From Colwellia piezophila ATCC BAA-637 (GTDB lineage: Bacteria; Pseudomonadota; Gammaproteobacteria; Enterobacterales; Alteromonadaceae), in NCBI RefSeq assembly GCF_000378625.1, contig NZ_KB905176.1:2887-66886 (forward strand): a DNA stretch of 64,000 nucleotides, written 5' to 3'. Position 1 is the stretch's first letter. Each line of letters opens with the position of its first letter. The notes under the pieces are model-generated. The model was not told the origin of the DNA. It worked only from the letters and a program-made list of their open reading frames with translations, and made no database searches. Made by a program: the position numbers and the translations under genes. Positions 29,031-37,517 of this stretch are shown here, piece after piece.

Positions 29031-29466
29031 TTAAGCTTTATGATAAATTGCCGCCGTGGCTCCTGCAGGATTGTTGAAAAAAACATATCGGTCTGTACCA
29101 ACATTTTTAATATTAGTTACTAACCTTCCTCCGTGTTCATTAATTTTTTCGATTGAATGATCAAGGTCTTTAACAAAAAAATACGGTAACCACACCGCTG
29201 GCATATCTTTATTTTCACCTTTCATGACAAATACCGGTAGCGAAAGCTTGTCCAGTGGCTGGAGCCTTTTCTGATTCATTGTTATCTGCTGCACTGTCTG
29301 TTTTGGGTGGGGTCATAACAAAATCATGATAAGTTTCCCCATCAAGGCTCATTGGCATTGGCTCACTATTCCAACCTAAAACGCTTTGATAAAATCGACT
29401 CACCGCCTGTGCATCCGGTACAGATAAATCCATCCAAGCCATTTCTCCCAGTTTTTCTCCATACAT
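29031..29466 (-). pseudogene. VOC (glyoxalase/bleomycin-resistance) family gene broken by a frameshift
   Basis: Two overlapping frames together make one VOC protein. The first half starts MYGEKLGEMAWMDLSVPDA at 29466 and runs to ATGICHER, then meets TGA. The second half continues in another frame as GENKDMPAVWLPYFFVKDLD to the end at 29031. Joined, they read ATGICHE-GENKDMPAVW, typical of a two-motif VOC dioxygenase-like protein of about 145 residues. Between the CAT of CHE and the GGT of GEN there are four bases (GAAA) instead of three, so a +1 slip is enough to explain the break. It may be a real pseudogene, a sequencing error, or recoding; the tract is too short to favour recoding. Confidence 0.8.
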
Positions 29467-29546
29467 AATACGGTCTCTCTCTACTAAATGAAGCGAGAAA
29501 ATGGGCTTGTAGTTAGTGGAATATACGCCCCTGAAAACCATAGTAG

Positions 29547-31412
29547 CTAACCATCGATACTTTCACTGGTCGGCATACTCAACTTAGGATTTTTCGGGTA
29601 AAACTTATCCGGCATACAACTAATATGTTCAAAAAATCGGGTGTCTTTATACGGTAGTTTCATAAAGCCTGAAATACCAATGCCATTGATGATCGGTAAT
29701 AAGGCTAAAATTTTAGCTAAGCACTGCTTAAATTCCGTCTCTTTTTCATGGTTTAACAGCCTTAAATAACTGTGGATTTTTAAATGTTTCGGTAAAACTT
29801 CAAAAATAATACAGCCGGTATGGTGAATAAGGTTTAGCTCAGCTAGCACAGCCATCAATTCATCGGGAAGGTATAAATACTCATCGGGATCCTTACCATC
29901 TTCAAAATAAGAGTGTAAGCGGGTTACATCATCAACATCAGGTACATCACTGACTTCAAAAACTATGGCTTGGTTACTGTCAGCAATAAAAGCTTGATTC
30001 TCACTAAGACGTTCAACATGCAACGTATTACGGGCGTTGAATAAACAACTTTTAAAAACACCAACACGGAATATCCCTTGGGCTAAATGAATAATATTAT
30101 TTACCGCACTGGTAAAAGAAATTTTTAATGCCTCGTCAAATAAGGTTAAGTTTGAATCAATATAAACCCCTTCCTTGGCCCAACGAATGGCAATACCGCC
30201 AACGACAGGGAAATTCCCTAATCGGCTTAAGGCCGCAATAAAGGCTTTTTCATTATCCCCCATGCCCATAAGATAATTCTTATAATATTTATCTAGTTGC
30301 GCATCATCAATGCCCGATAAGCTATCATAATGGGTTTGCTCACGTAAAAATGACTTTCTTGAGCCATACACTACGGTATCTATTTGCTCACTTTGAGGTT
30401 TCACCCATACTGGGATCTTTGCAATAGCCTTTATTGTGGTAGGTTTATCCGCCAAGACAACTTGTTTGAGGTAATGAAGGTTGTTAAAAAAGTAATCCCC
30501 TGCCTGGCTGCGCAACCTTTTATCATCACTTAACATGCCGGTTAATACTTGCGCGAGTAACTTGGGCAAGCCTAAAGAATTCACTGGTATCACTTTTACG
30601 CCATAACGGCATGATTGTCCCGATGCTAATGCATACAAGGTTGCAGCTAAACCTTGTTCATCAAATCGTGGCGTTGATAAGCCGCCATTTAGTTGTTCCG
30701 GGCCAATAAAATAGACATCACCTAATCTGGCATTGCTATGCTGTAAGTCACTGCTCATAAGTTCCATTACGTTGGTGCTCGTGCTCTGTTGATTACAATC
30801 GAGCTGTGCACTCACCGATGATCCCCAATCAATAAGCTGTACTTTACCCGTACTTTTATCATAAACCAGATTCGACGGTTTGATATCACCATGGACGATA
30901 GGCTTTAATTGTTTATGGTTATCGGCCTGACGTAAATACAACAATATATCCGCTAATTGTAAGGCGATACTTACTACCAACTCAGGTGGTAAGGGTCCCT
31001 CTTGCAGCGATAATTTTTCTAAGTCTAACCCTGGGGCTCTACCCATTTGCAAGATAGATTGCCGCTTAATCTTCTGGTACTCAATCACCTTGGGGATTTG
31101 TGGGTGATCGAGTTGACCTTGAATATCCGCCTCTTCTGCTAAGCGGTCTTGAACGTGCTGAGGTAAGTTAATACGCGAGAATTTAAAAACAACGGGCAAC
31201 TCGTCCTTTAAATCGTCTTTGCCCTTGATACCAGAAAAAACGAAGCCATACGCGCCTTTACCTAACAGTGCTACCTCTTCAAAGCCAAGTTGCTTTAATT
31301 GTTGCTGACAAAGTTCAACCCATTGTTTTAATTTAGTCGCATCTTTATGACTAAGTAAGTAAATTGATTGCTCTTGAGCAATATAGAAATGCTGTAGTTT
31401 TTTATTGGTCAC
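29547..31412 (-). CDS. Atypical serine/threonine protein kinase
   Basis: This is a 621-residue cytoplasmic protein. The N-terminal kinase domain (about 45-320) has a glycine loop GKGAYGFVF (51-59), the ATP-binding Lys K77 in VVFKF, a catalytic loop HGDIKPSN (174-181; D176, K178, N181) and a metal-binding DWG (195-197) in place of DFG. All residues for activity are present. The C-terminal 270 residues match no domain I recognise and have no membrane helix or PASTA/propeller repeat. The gene begins 60 nt after the TyrR-like regulator stop on the same strand, so the two are likely one operon. The target is unknown; the neighbouring regulator is a reasonable guess only. Confidence 0.8.
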   Translation of the reverse strand: MTNKKLQHFYIAQEQSIYLLSHKDATKLKQWVELCQQQLKQLGFEEVALLGKGAYGFVFSGIKGKDDLKDELPVVFKFSRINLPQHVQDRLAEEADIQGQLDHPQIPKVIEYQKIKRQSILQMGRAPGLDLEKLSLQEGPLPPELVVSIALQLADILLYLRQADNHKQLKPIVHGDIKPSNLVYDKSTGKVQLIDWGSSVSAQLDCNQQSTSTNVMELMSSDLQHSNARLGDVYFIGPEQLNGGLSTPRFDEQGLAATLYALASGQSCRYGVKVIPVNSLGLPKLLAQVLTGMLSDDKRLRSQAGDYFFNNLHYLKQVVLADKPTTIKAIAKIPVWVKPQSEQIDTVVYGSRKSFLREQTHYDSLSGIDDAQLDKYYKNYLMGMGDNEKAFIAALSRLGNFPVVGGIAIRWAKEGVYIDSNLTLFDEALKISFTSAVNNIIHLAQGIFRVGVFKSCLFNARNTLHVERLSENQAFIADSNQAIVFEVSDVPDVDDVTRLHSYFEDGKDPDEYLYLPDELMAVLAELNLIHHTGCIIFEVLPKHLKIHSYLRLLNHEKETEFKQCLAKILALLPIINGIGISGFMKLPYKDTRFFEHISCMPDKFYPKNPKLSMPTSESIDG

Positions 31413-31472
31413 TTTTATTGCTCACTGCTGTTTGCCACTTTCGTTTAACACTCGTTTTAACCGCTCAAGCTG

Positions 31473-33083
31473 TTACTTAATACCATGCTCTCTTAGCTTC
31501 ATCGCTATTTTATTATGAGAAACATTCAAACGTTCAGCTAGTTTACGTGTTGTTGGAAATAATGGATATAAATCCGCCAATAACTTCGCTTCAAAATCGC
31601 TCTGCGCGCTAGACCAATTTTTAATGGTTTTTCTGGCAACATCGTTACTTTGGGAGGTATTAGCCGAATGTTTTTTCAGTACTTGTTGTAAGTCATCTGC
31701 GCTAATATTGCCGCCGGTATTTAAAGCGACTACGCTAAATAATACATTTTGTAATTGCCTAATATTACCTGGCCAAGGAAATGCCTGTAATAAGGCTAGT
31801 GCTTGCCCGGTCAGTTTAGGCTTAGTAAAATTGCTTGCTTGACTGTTACGGACTTGTTTTACTGCATTGTCTATAAATAAATTAGCTAACAGGCTCATAT
31901 CCGTAATACGATCTCGAAGTGGCGGTAGTTCAATACTAAGCACATTTAGCCGATAATAAAGGTCTTCTCTGAAAGTTTTTTCAACCATTAACTTGGCTAA
32001 ATTTTGATGGCTAGCACTGACAATACGAACATTAGCCACGAGTTCTTTAGTACCACCAACACGGCGATAAGTTAAGTCTTGTAAAAAACGTAATAACTTA
32101 GCTTGTAAATACGGTGACATTTCAGCAATTTCATCTAAAAACAAACAACCGCCTTCCGCCAATTCAACTAAGCCTGGTTTTCCGCCTTTTTTCGCGCCCG
32201 TAAACGCTCCACTGGCATAACCAAAGAGTTCACTCTCTAATAAATGCTCAGGCAATGCCGAACAATTAATGGCTAAAAAAGGCGCTTTAGCTCTTGAACT
32301 CGCCTGATGTAAAGCCCGGGCAATTAACTCTTTACCGGTACCCGTTTCACCACTAATCAGTACCGGTAAGTCCAATTCAGCAAAACGCCGCCCCTGGTCT
32401 TTAATTAAACTGATACTTTTTGATTGACCAATTATATTGTCAAAGCTGTGCTCTTGATGGCTTTGCAATAATGATATTTGTCGACCTAGGGTATTCATAG
32501 ACCGCAGCAGTAATACTGAGCCATTAACTTGGTTACTCTTATTTAGTGCCGGCTTGGTAGCAGAATTGGAAGAGGTATGAGATAAAACCGGACTTATATC
32601 AAGAATGTATGCTTTACCTTGAATGGTAATAGCTTGGCTTGTTGCAGCATTGGAGAGCATAGCCTTGTTTATTTTGCCAATAAAATGGTCAATTGGTTTA
32701 CCCAAGTAATCTGTCGCCATAAAGTCAGACTTAAGCCCTGCTGCTTTTGGCATAAGTTTATGACTGGCCTTATTCATCGCTAAAATCACCCCTTGATCAT
32801 CCACATCAATAATAGGCTCAGGCATTTTATCTAATAATGCTTGCAAGTGATTTTCTCGTTGCTCGCTAGGTAATAAATTAATAGGCTCGACACTTATCAG
32901 CCCAACGATATTAACTAAGCAATGCTGAATCTTAGCCAAGGTCAATTCATCATACTCAACATGCAAATAAGTAAAACAGCTGATGATTTCTACTGCTTTT
33001 AAGTTCCACGCTTGCTTAGCGAACACCGCTAATATTTCTTGTGAAATACCAATTCGGTCATTAGATTCAATAACAATACGCAT
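31473..33083 (-). CDS. TyrR/PhhR-like sigma54-type transcriptional activator
   Basis: This is a 536-residue regulator with the TyrR layout. It has an N-terminal ACT domain (1-70, starting MRIVIESNDRIGISQEIL), a PAS domain (about 78-165, MPEPIIDVDDQGVILAMN) and an AAA+ domain (about 210-450) with Walker A GETGTGKE (245-252), GAFTGA (292-297) and Walker B LFLDEI (314-319). A TyrR-type helix-turn-helix at the end (TTRKLAERLNVSHNKIAMKL) completes it. TyrR normally senses aromatic amino acids. E. coli TyrR lacks GAFTGA and works with sigma70; here the sigma54-contacting loop is intact. It is divergent from methionine gamma-lyase and probably controls it and itself. The effector may be aromatic or sulfur amino acids. 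Confidence 0.88.
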   Translation of the reverse strand: MRIVIESNDRIGISQEILAVFAKQAWNLKAVEIISCFTYLHVEYDELTLAKIQHCLVNIVGLISVEPINLLPSEQRENHLQALLDKMPEPIIDVDDQGVILAMNKASHKLMPKAAGLKSDFMATDYLGKPIDHFIGKINKAMLSNAATSQAITIQGKAYILDISPVLSHTSSNSATKPALNKSNQVNGSVLLLRSMNTLGRQISLLQSHQEHSFDNIIGQSKSISLIKDQGRRFAELDLPVLISGETGTGKELIARALHQASSRAKAPFLAINCSALPEHLLESELFGYASGAFTGAKKGGKPGLVELAEGGCLFLDEIAEMSPYLQAKLLRFLQDLTYRRVGGTKELVANVRIVSASHQNLAKLMVEKTFREDLYYRLNVLSIELPPLRDRITDMSLLANLFIDNAVKQVRNSQASNFTKPKLTGQALALLQAFPWPGNIRQLQNVLFSVVALNTGGNISADDLQQVLKKHSANTSQSNDVARKTIKNWSSAQSDFEAKLLADLYPLFPTTRKLAERLNVSHNKIAMKLREHGIK

Positions 33084-33106
33084 AAAAGCTACACTTTAAA
33101 ATAGGC

Positions 33107-33124
33107 TGTACTATAAATATGACA
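33107..33124. promoter_or_regulatory. Candidate TyrR-type box 1 (TGT-N12-ACA)
   Basis: TGTACTATAAATATGACA is an 18-bp imperfect palindrome with the TGT-N12-ACA frame of TyrR boxes (consensus TGTAAA-N6-TTTACA). It lies 24 bp before the start of the TyrR-like gene, a position suited to autoregulation. Confidence 0.5.
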
Positions 33125-33227
33125 CAGTAACAATAATAGTACAAAGCCATAAGCTATTAATAATCCCTTATAAAATCATACTTAATGGCTCAAATTAGTT
33201 AATAAAGCTCGGTTCACAACCCACCAC

Positions 33228-33245
33228 TGTCATAAATATATTACA
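33228..33245. promoter_or_regulatory. Candidate TyrR-type box 2 (TGT-N12-ACA)
   Basis: TGTCATAAATATATTACA has the same TGT-N12-ACA frame as box 1, 121 bp away. It is centred about 96 bp upstream of the start predicted from the sigma54 promoter at 33306, the usual distance of an enhancer-binding-protein site. Confidence 0.55.
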
Positions 33246-33305
33246 GTCAAATTAAATACCTCCTGTAAAAAAACCTAACCAACTGAAAAACAATGACTTT
33301 TTTAG

Positions 33306-33322
33306 TTGGCAATAAAATTGCA
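33306..33322 (+). promoter_or_regulatory. Sigma54 (-24/-12) promoter of methionine gamma-lyase
   Basis: TTGGCA and TTGCA are placed so that the GG (33308-33309) and GC (33320-33321) doublets are exactly 10 bp apart, as in the consensus YTGGCACG-N4-TTGCW. The two bases after TGGCA differ from consensus. Transcription would start near 33333, about 70 nt before the gene. Confidence 0.7.
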
Positions 33323-33401
33323 CTAATAAAGCTAAAGAAAAGTTAAAGAGAAGAACACTTCAAATATAACAATAATAATCTAACCTATTATGGAAGACGC
33401 T

Positions 33402-34643
33402 ATGACCCAGTTTAAGAGCCAAAATATAGAAACTAAAGCCATTCACGCCGGCAGAATTAATGATGAGCAGTTTGGCTCACTAGCCACGCCTTTATATCAA
33501 ACCTCTACCTTTATTTTTGATAGTGCTCAGCAAGGTGGCGACCGATTTTCTGGTGAAAGCGAAGGTTATATCTACACACGCTTAGGCAATCCTACCACTC
33601 GCCAACTGGAGCAACGAGTTGCTGCTATGGAATGCATGGATGATGCCGCTGCAACGGCTACAGGAATGGCTGCGGTCTCAGCGGCTCTACTGACTAATTT
33701 ACAAGCTGGCGACCATATGATTTCATCAAAAGCCGTTTATGGCTGTTCATTCGCCTTGATGAATCACATGCTTAAAAAGTTCGCTATAGAAGTGACTTTT
33801 GTCGATATGACTGAGCCTGAAAATATCAAAGCCGCGATAAAAGAAAATACTAAGTTAATCTTTTTAGAAACGCCAATTAACCCAAATTTGGTGGTATTAG
33901 ATTTAGAAAAAATCTGTGCCATTGCCAAAGAGTATAAATTATTATCCATAGTAGATAACACCTTTCTTACTCCTGTTTTACAGCAGCCCGCTAAATTTGG
34001 CGCCGATATTGTGGTGCACAGTGCCACTAAATACCTCAACGGTCATGGTGATGTTGTCGCTGGCATTGTTTGTGCTAGTTTTGAGATGATCAACGAAATA
34101 AAAATGACCACCTTAAAAGACATTGGCGCAACCATAAGTCCCCATGATGCTTGGTTGATTATGCGCGGCCTTAAAACGTTACCTATACGCATGGATAGAC
34201 ATTGCAGCAATGCTCAAACCGTCGCTGAGTTTTTAGAGCAACATCCTATGGTGGCAGAAGTATATTACCCTGGCCTTAAAAGTCACTCCGGATACAAGTT
34301 TATAGGTAAACAAATGAAAGCCGCAGGTGGTGTGATTGCTTTTGAATTAAATACCGACCTCACCGGCGGCACAACCTTTATCGATGCGATGGAGCTTTTC
34401 TCCATTGCGGTGAGTTTAGGTGATGCTGAGTCATTGATTCAACATCCAGCGTCCATGACACACTCACCTTATACACCCGAAGAACGAGCAGAGGCAGGCA
34501 TTAGCGATAGCTTGATCAGAATTTCAGTTGGCTTAGAACATGTCGACGATCTTATTGCCGATTTATCGCAAGCCTTAGCACAGGTGACTAAAGGTAAAGC
34601 CGACAATGTTACCTGTATTACTAAAGCATCTAGTGCTGCTTAA
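33402..34643 (+). CDS. megL: Methionine gamma-lyase
   Basis: This is a 413-residue Cys/Met-metabolism PLP enzyme. The PLP lysine is K210 in HSATKYLNGHGD (K211 in Pseudomonas putida MGL). The Tyr and Cys of VYGCSF match the Tyr114/Cys116 pair that marks methionine gamma-lyase rather than cystathionine enzymes; here the Cys is residue 115. It cleaves methionine to methanethiol, 2-oxobutyrate and ammonia. The ATG at 33402 has GGAAG just upstream and is preferred over an ATG four codons earlier. It is divergent from the TyrR-like activator, behind a sigma54 promoter, and ends before a strong terminator. Confidence 0.92.
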   Translation: MTQFKSQNIETKAIHAGRINDEQFGSLATPLYQTSTFIFDSAQQGGDRFSGESEGYIYTRLGNPTTRQLEQRVAAMECMDDAAATATGMAAVSAALLTNLQAGDHMISSKAVYGCSFALMNHMLKKFAIEVTFVDMTEPENIKAAIKENTKLIFLETPINPNLVVLDLEKICAIAKEYKLLSIVDNTFLTPVLQQPAKFGADIVVHSATKYLNGHGDVVAGIVCASFEMINEIKMTTLKDIGATISPHDAWLIMRGLKTLPIRMDRHCSNAQTVAEFLEQHPMVAEVYYPGLKSHSGYKFIGKQMKAAGGVIAFELNTDLTGGTTFIDAMELFSIAVSLGDAESLIQHPASMTHSPYTPEERAEAGISDSLIRISVGLEHVDDLIADLSQALAQVTKGKADNVTCITKASSAA

Positions 34644-34742
34644 CTAATATTAGTTATGATTAGTGACCATTAATTATGATGTGCAGTAGTCATTATAATT
34701 TGGCATTTATATCGCGGCTGAATGCTAACGTTAGTGCCAGTG

Positions 34743-34795
34743 TTAGATGTTAGATGTTAGATGTTAGATGTTAGATGTTAGATGTTAGATGTTAG
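34743..34795. repeat. Heptanucleotide tandem repeat (TTAGATG)n
   Basis: Seven perfect head-to-tail copies of TTAGATG plus a partial TTAG lie in the intergenic space between megL and the HIT gene. Repeats of this type change length by slippage. It is non-coding and sits just before the terminator. Confidence 0.95.
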
Positions 34796-34809
34796 AAAAG
34801 TCTAACAAA

Positions 34810-34848
34810 AAAAAGCCTCAATATGTGAATAACATATTGAGGCTTTTT
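34810..34848. terminator. Bidirectional terminator between megL and the HIT gene
   Basis: A perfect 16-bp stem, AAAAAGCCTCAATATG paired with CATATTGAGGCTTTTT, encloses a 7-base loop and has A and T runs at its ends. It can stop both convergent transcripts. Confidence 0.92.
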
Positions 34849-34914
34849 AATTAATCTCTATGGTAATTTATTACCTGAAAGCTATTTATCAGCAAAAATC
34901 ACTTATCGGCAAAA

Positions 34915-35349
34915 CTATTTCTCCGCGAAGATAATCGCTAATTGTGGCAATAACTTATCTTTTAGCACGGTTAGTTCTTCAGCTGAATAAGGCGTTAAAG
35001 CTTGCTGACCCCAAATAGGTTTTGGCCATTGTGCGTCATCTTTAAAACGAACCACATGATGAACATGTAGTTGCTCGACCACATTACCTAGTGCGGCAAC
35101 ATTCATTTTATCGCCGCTAAAGACTTGCATAAGCAATTCACTCAATAAGCTCGATTCATTGAGTAATTGTTGCTGTTGCAGCCAATCTAGCTGGTAAATT
35201 TCACTGATATCAGCAACTTTCGGTACTAAAATAAACCAAGGGTAAGCACTATCGTTACATAGTAGTAATTTACACAAGGGAAAGTCGGCCAACTCAATAC
35301 TATCTTTTTCCAACTGTGCATGTAGGGTGAAAAGTGTCGTTTCGCTCAT
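34915..35349 (-). CDS. HIT-family nucleotide hydrolase
   Basis: This is a 144-residue histidine-triad protein. The signature is QLHVHHVVRF at about 109-118, with the Q-x-H-x-H core but Val at the usual place of the third His, followed by KDDAQWPKPIWG, a pattern I associate with the proteobacterial Ap4A-hydrolase-like branch. The likely substrates are dinucleoside polyphosphates or AMP conjugates. It starts about 70 nt after the RbgA-like gene ends and may be cotranscribed with it. Confidence 0.82.
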   Translation of the reverse strand: MSETTLFTLHAQLEKDSIELADFPLCKLLLCNDSAYPWFILVPKVADISEIYQLDWLQQQQLLNESSLLSELLMQVFSGDKMNVAALGNVVEQLHVHHVVRFKDDAQWPKPIWGQQALTPYSAEELTVLKDKLLPQLAIIFAEK

Positions 35350-35415
35350 ATCAAAACCTTATTAATCAGTGCTTTACAAACAATCTATTATCAACAAATG
35401 TACTACCGATAAAAA

Positions 35416-36348
35416 TTAACGTTTATTCTTACGTCCACGACCACGAGCAGTCTTTTTAGCTTCTCGTGCAGCAATACGTTTCTCTTCTAATTCGGCAAAG
35501 TGCAGATTCTCTGCCACTACGATATCTGGTAACTCAAAAGAAATAGGCCCTAGGGTTTTATCACGAATTTCATTGATCAAAATTACCGACGCTTTGTATA
35601 AATCTACTCGGCCACCACTTTTAACACAACCGCGTCTTCTGCCAATAGCTTCAATTAGGTCTTCTTCATGCTCAGGTAATTCGTCAAGCTCATAACGATC
35701 CATTAGCCGTTTTGGATAATTCTTCAGTAAGTAGTCTGCGGCAAAGTAGGCAATATCGTCATGATCAAAGGCTGTATCTTTCACCGCACCCGAGACCGCT
35801 AAACGATAGCCAGAGTTTTCATTGTAAATTTTAGGCCACAACATGCCAGGCGTATCGAAAAGGTATAAACCTTCTTCAAGACGAATACGCTGCTGACCTT
35901 TAGTGACTGCGGGCTCATTACCCACTTTAGCTTTTGCTTTACCGACTAAGGTATTAAGTAATGTGGATTTACCAACATTAGGTATACCCATTATCATCGC
36001 GTTAATTTGTTTACCTTCTTCATCTTTATTAGGCACCATTTTTCTAATTAAATGAATAAGGTTTTTTGCGACGCTCGGCTGCTCAGTGGTTAAAGCAATC
36101 GCTTTGACATTATGCTGAGATTCTAAATAATCTAACCAAATTTTGGTGACCGCAGGATCGGCTAAATCACTTTTATTCAGTATCTTTATCAGTGGTTTAT
36201 CGCCTCGGATCTCAGTGATCATGGGGTTTTCACTACTAAAGGGTAAACGCGCATCACACACTTCAATAACCACATCTATTTGCGGTAATATCTCTTTTAT
36301 TTCTTTTTGCGCTTTGTGCATGTGGCCTGGAAACCAGTTAATCGCCAT
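35416..36348 (-). CDS. rbgA: Ribosome biogenesis GTPase, YlqF/RbgA type
   Basis: This is a 310-residue circularly permuted GTPase. The G4 motif NKSD (about 58-61) comes before G1 GIPNVGKST and G3 DTPG. The opening INWFPGHMHKA is diagnostic of YlqF/RbgA, which helps late 50S assembly in Bacillus. A basic tail (ARGRGRKNKR) ends the protein. It is followed on the same strand by the HIT gene. Confidence 0.92.
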   Translation of the reverse strand: MAINWFPGHMHKAQKEIKEILPQIDVVIEVCDARLPFSSENPMITEIRGDKPLIKILNKSDLADPAVTKIWLDYLESQHNVKAIALTTEQPSVAKNLIHLIRKMVPNKDEEGKQINAMIMGIPNVGKSTLLNTLVGKAKAKVGNEPAVTKGQQRIRLEEGLYLFDTPGMLWPKIYNENSGYRLAVSGAVKDTAFDHDDIAYFAADYLLKNYPKRLMDRYELDELPEHEEDLIEAIGRRRGCVKSGGRVDLYKASVILINEIRDKTLGPISFELPDIVVAENLHFAELEEKRIAAREAKKTARGRGRKNKR

Positions 36349-36447
36349 GAAAATCCTAATTTAACTAATAAATAATAAATAATGCGCTAATTTTAACAAG
36401 TTTTTAGCCAAGGTGGCTAGCCATACTGACAATTTAGTTTAAACAAG

Positions 36448-37365
36448 CTATAGCAAACGGCTTAAGTAACGCTCTTTGTATTGACGGGGACTGATACCGT
36501 AGAGCTTTTTGAAACATCGACTAAAGTGACTGGTATTACTAAAACCTAAAGTAAAGCACGTTTGCGTTATCTGCTGCCCCGTCTTTAATAGACCTGCAGC
36601 TTGTTTAAGTCGTCTTTGTAATTGATAGGCCATAGGACTACAGCCTAAGTGCAACTTAAATTCATAGAAAAACTTGGTCCTGCTCATACAAGCAATCCGC
36701 GCCAAGTCATCAATATTTAGATGTTCAGCTAAATTCAGTTCAAGGTGGTTTAACGCGGCATTTAAACCATTGTTATCTGGCTCTTGCTGTGAAAATGCCA
36801 AAATAAAATCACGGGTTTTTTGATGTAATAATCTAATGGTCAATTCTGATACCGCTAGAGCAACCATGGCACTGCGATCAGGATGGTTTTCGGTATAGAT
36901 ATGCACAATACGGTTTAATACACTTTGTGTTTCACTATTATGATGGGTATGCACAAGTTTATTGTCATATTGCCAATGACCAAAGACCTGATTTAACGGT
37001 TGCTGCTGGTTTAACATGGCTGAAACTTGCTGCACCCGCTCCCTTGATATCTCTATCGCTAAACACGTGGTCGGCTGGGAGATTTGTGCAATGGGAAAAT
37101 CAATTTCTACCGAGCTGCCCGGCGCCATAATAAAAGATTCATGGGGTAAAAATTCACCATGAAAATCATTTTGCGTGCTATGCATCACTTTTTTACCCGT
37201 CACCATAGCGCAAAAAAGCAGTTGATCCGACTGTAACTTAACCTTCTTGGCTTGTTGATAAGTATCATAAATACTCAATTCAGACTCCGGACCGGCAAAG
37301 CTGATTTTATTTTCAACCAGTACCTTAGGAGGGTGTCTGACACTATCTATCGCTTGTCTGATCAT
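36448..37365 (-). CDS. AraC-family transcriptional regulator
   Basis: This is a 305-residue regulator. The C-terminal double helix-turn-helix spans about 205-300 (NIDDLARIACMSRTKFFYEF and the second helix TCFTLGFSNTSHFSRCFKKLYGISPRQYK). The N-terminal 190 residues are a cupin-like sensing domain of the AraC type. It is divergent from the aldehyde dehydrogenase gene across 152 nt and most likely controls it, perhaps in response to an aldehyde or alcohol; the inducer is not visible from sequence. Confidence 0.9.
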   Translation of the reverse strand: MIRQAIDSVRHPPKVLVENKISFAGPESELSIYDTYQQAKKVKLQSDQLLFCAMVTGKKVMHSTQNDFHGEFLPHESFIMAPGSSVEIDFPIAQISQPTTCLAIEISRERVQQVSAMLNQQQPLNQVFGHWQYDNKLVHTHHNSETQSVLNRIVHIYTENHPDRSAMVALAVSELTIRLLHQKTRDFILAFSQQEPDNNGLNAALNHLELNLAEHLNIDDLARIACMSRTKFFYEFKLHLGCSPMAYQLQRRLKQAAGLLKTGQQITQTCFTLGFSNTSHFSRCFKKLYGISPRQYKERYLSRLL

Positions 37366-37517
37366 AAAAGTTTATCCGCTAATTTGAACTAGTAGGCAAG
37401 TTTTCTGAATTTACAGCACAGTTAAGCATTCGCTTATTGACTAAGGTAAATAAACTTGACCAAAAATACAACAATAAAAACTATCGACCCTAGTAATTAC
37501 ACTTCAGAGGAAATATT

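Noticed and set aside
29215-29294. Two separate small VOC-domain genes with overlapping ends.
   Set aside because: Neither half alone is a complete VOC fold, and joined across one base they read as one normal protein. A frameshift is the simpler account.
34743-34795. The heptamer array as a CRISPR array.
   Set aside because: The units are seven bases long with no spacers, and no cas genes are nearby. It is a simple tandem repeat.
37440-37480. A sigma70 promoter for the aldehyde dehydrogenase gene (TTGACC with a weak AACTAT).
   Set aside because: The -10 candidate is poor and several alternative alignments fit equally well, so it was not listed as a feature.
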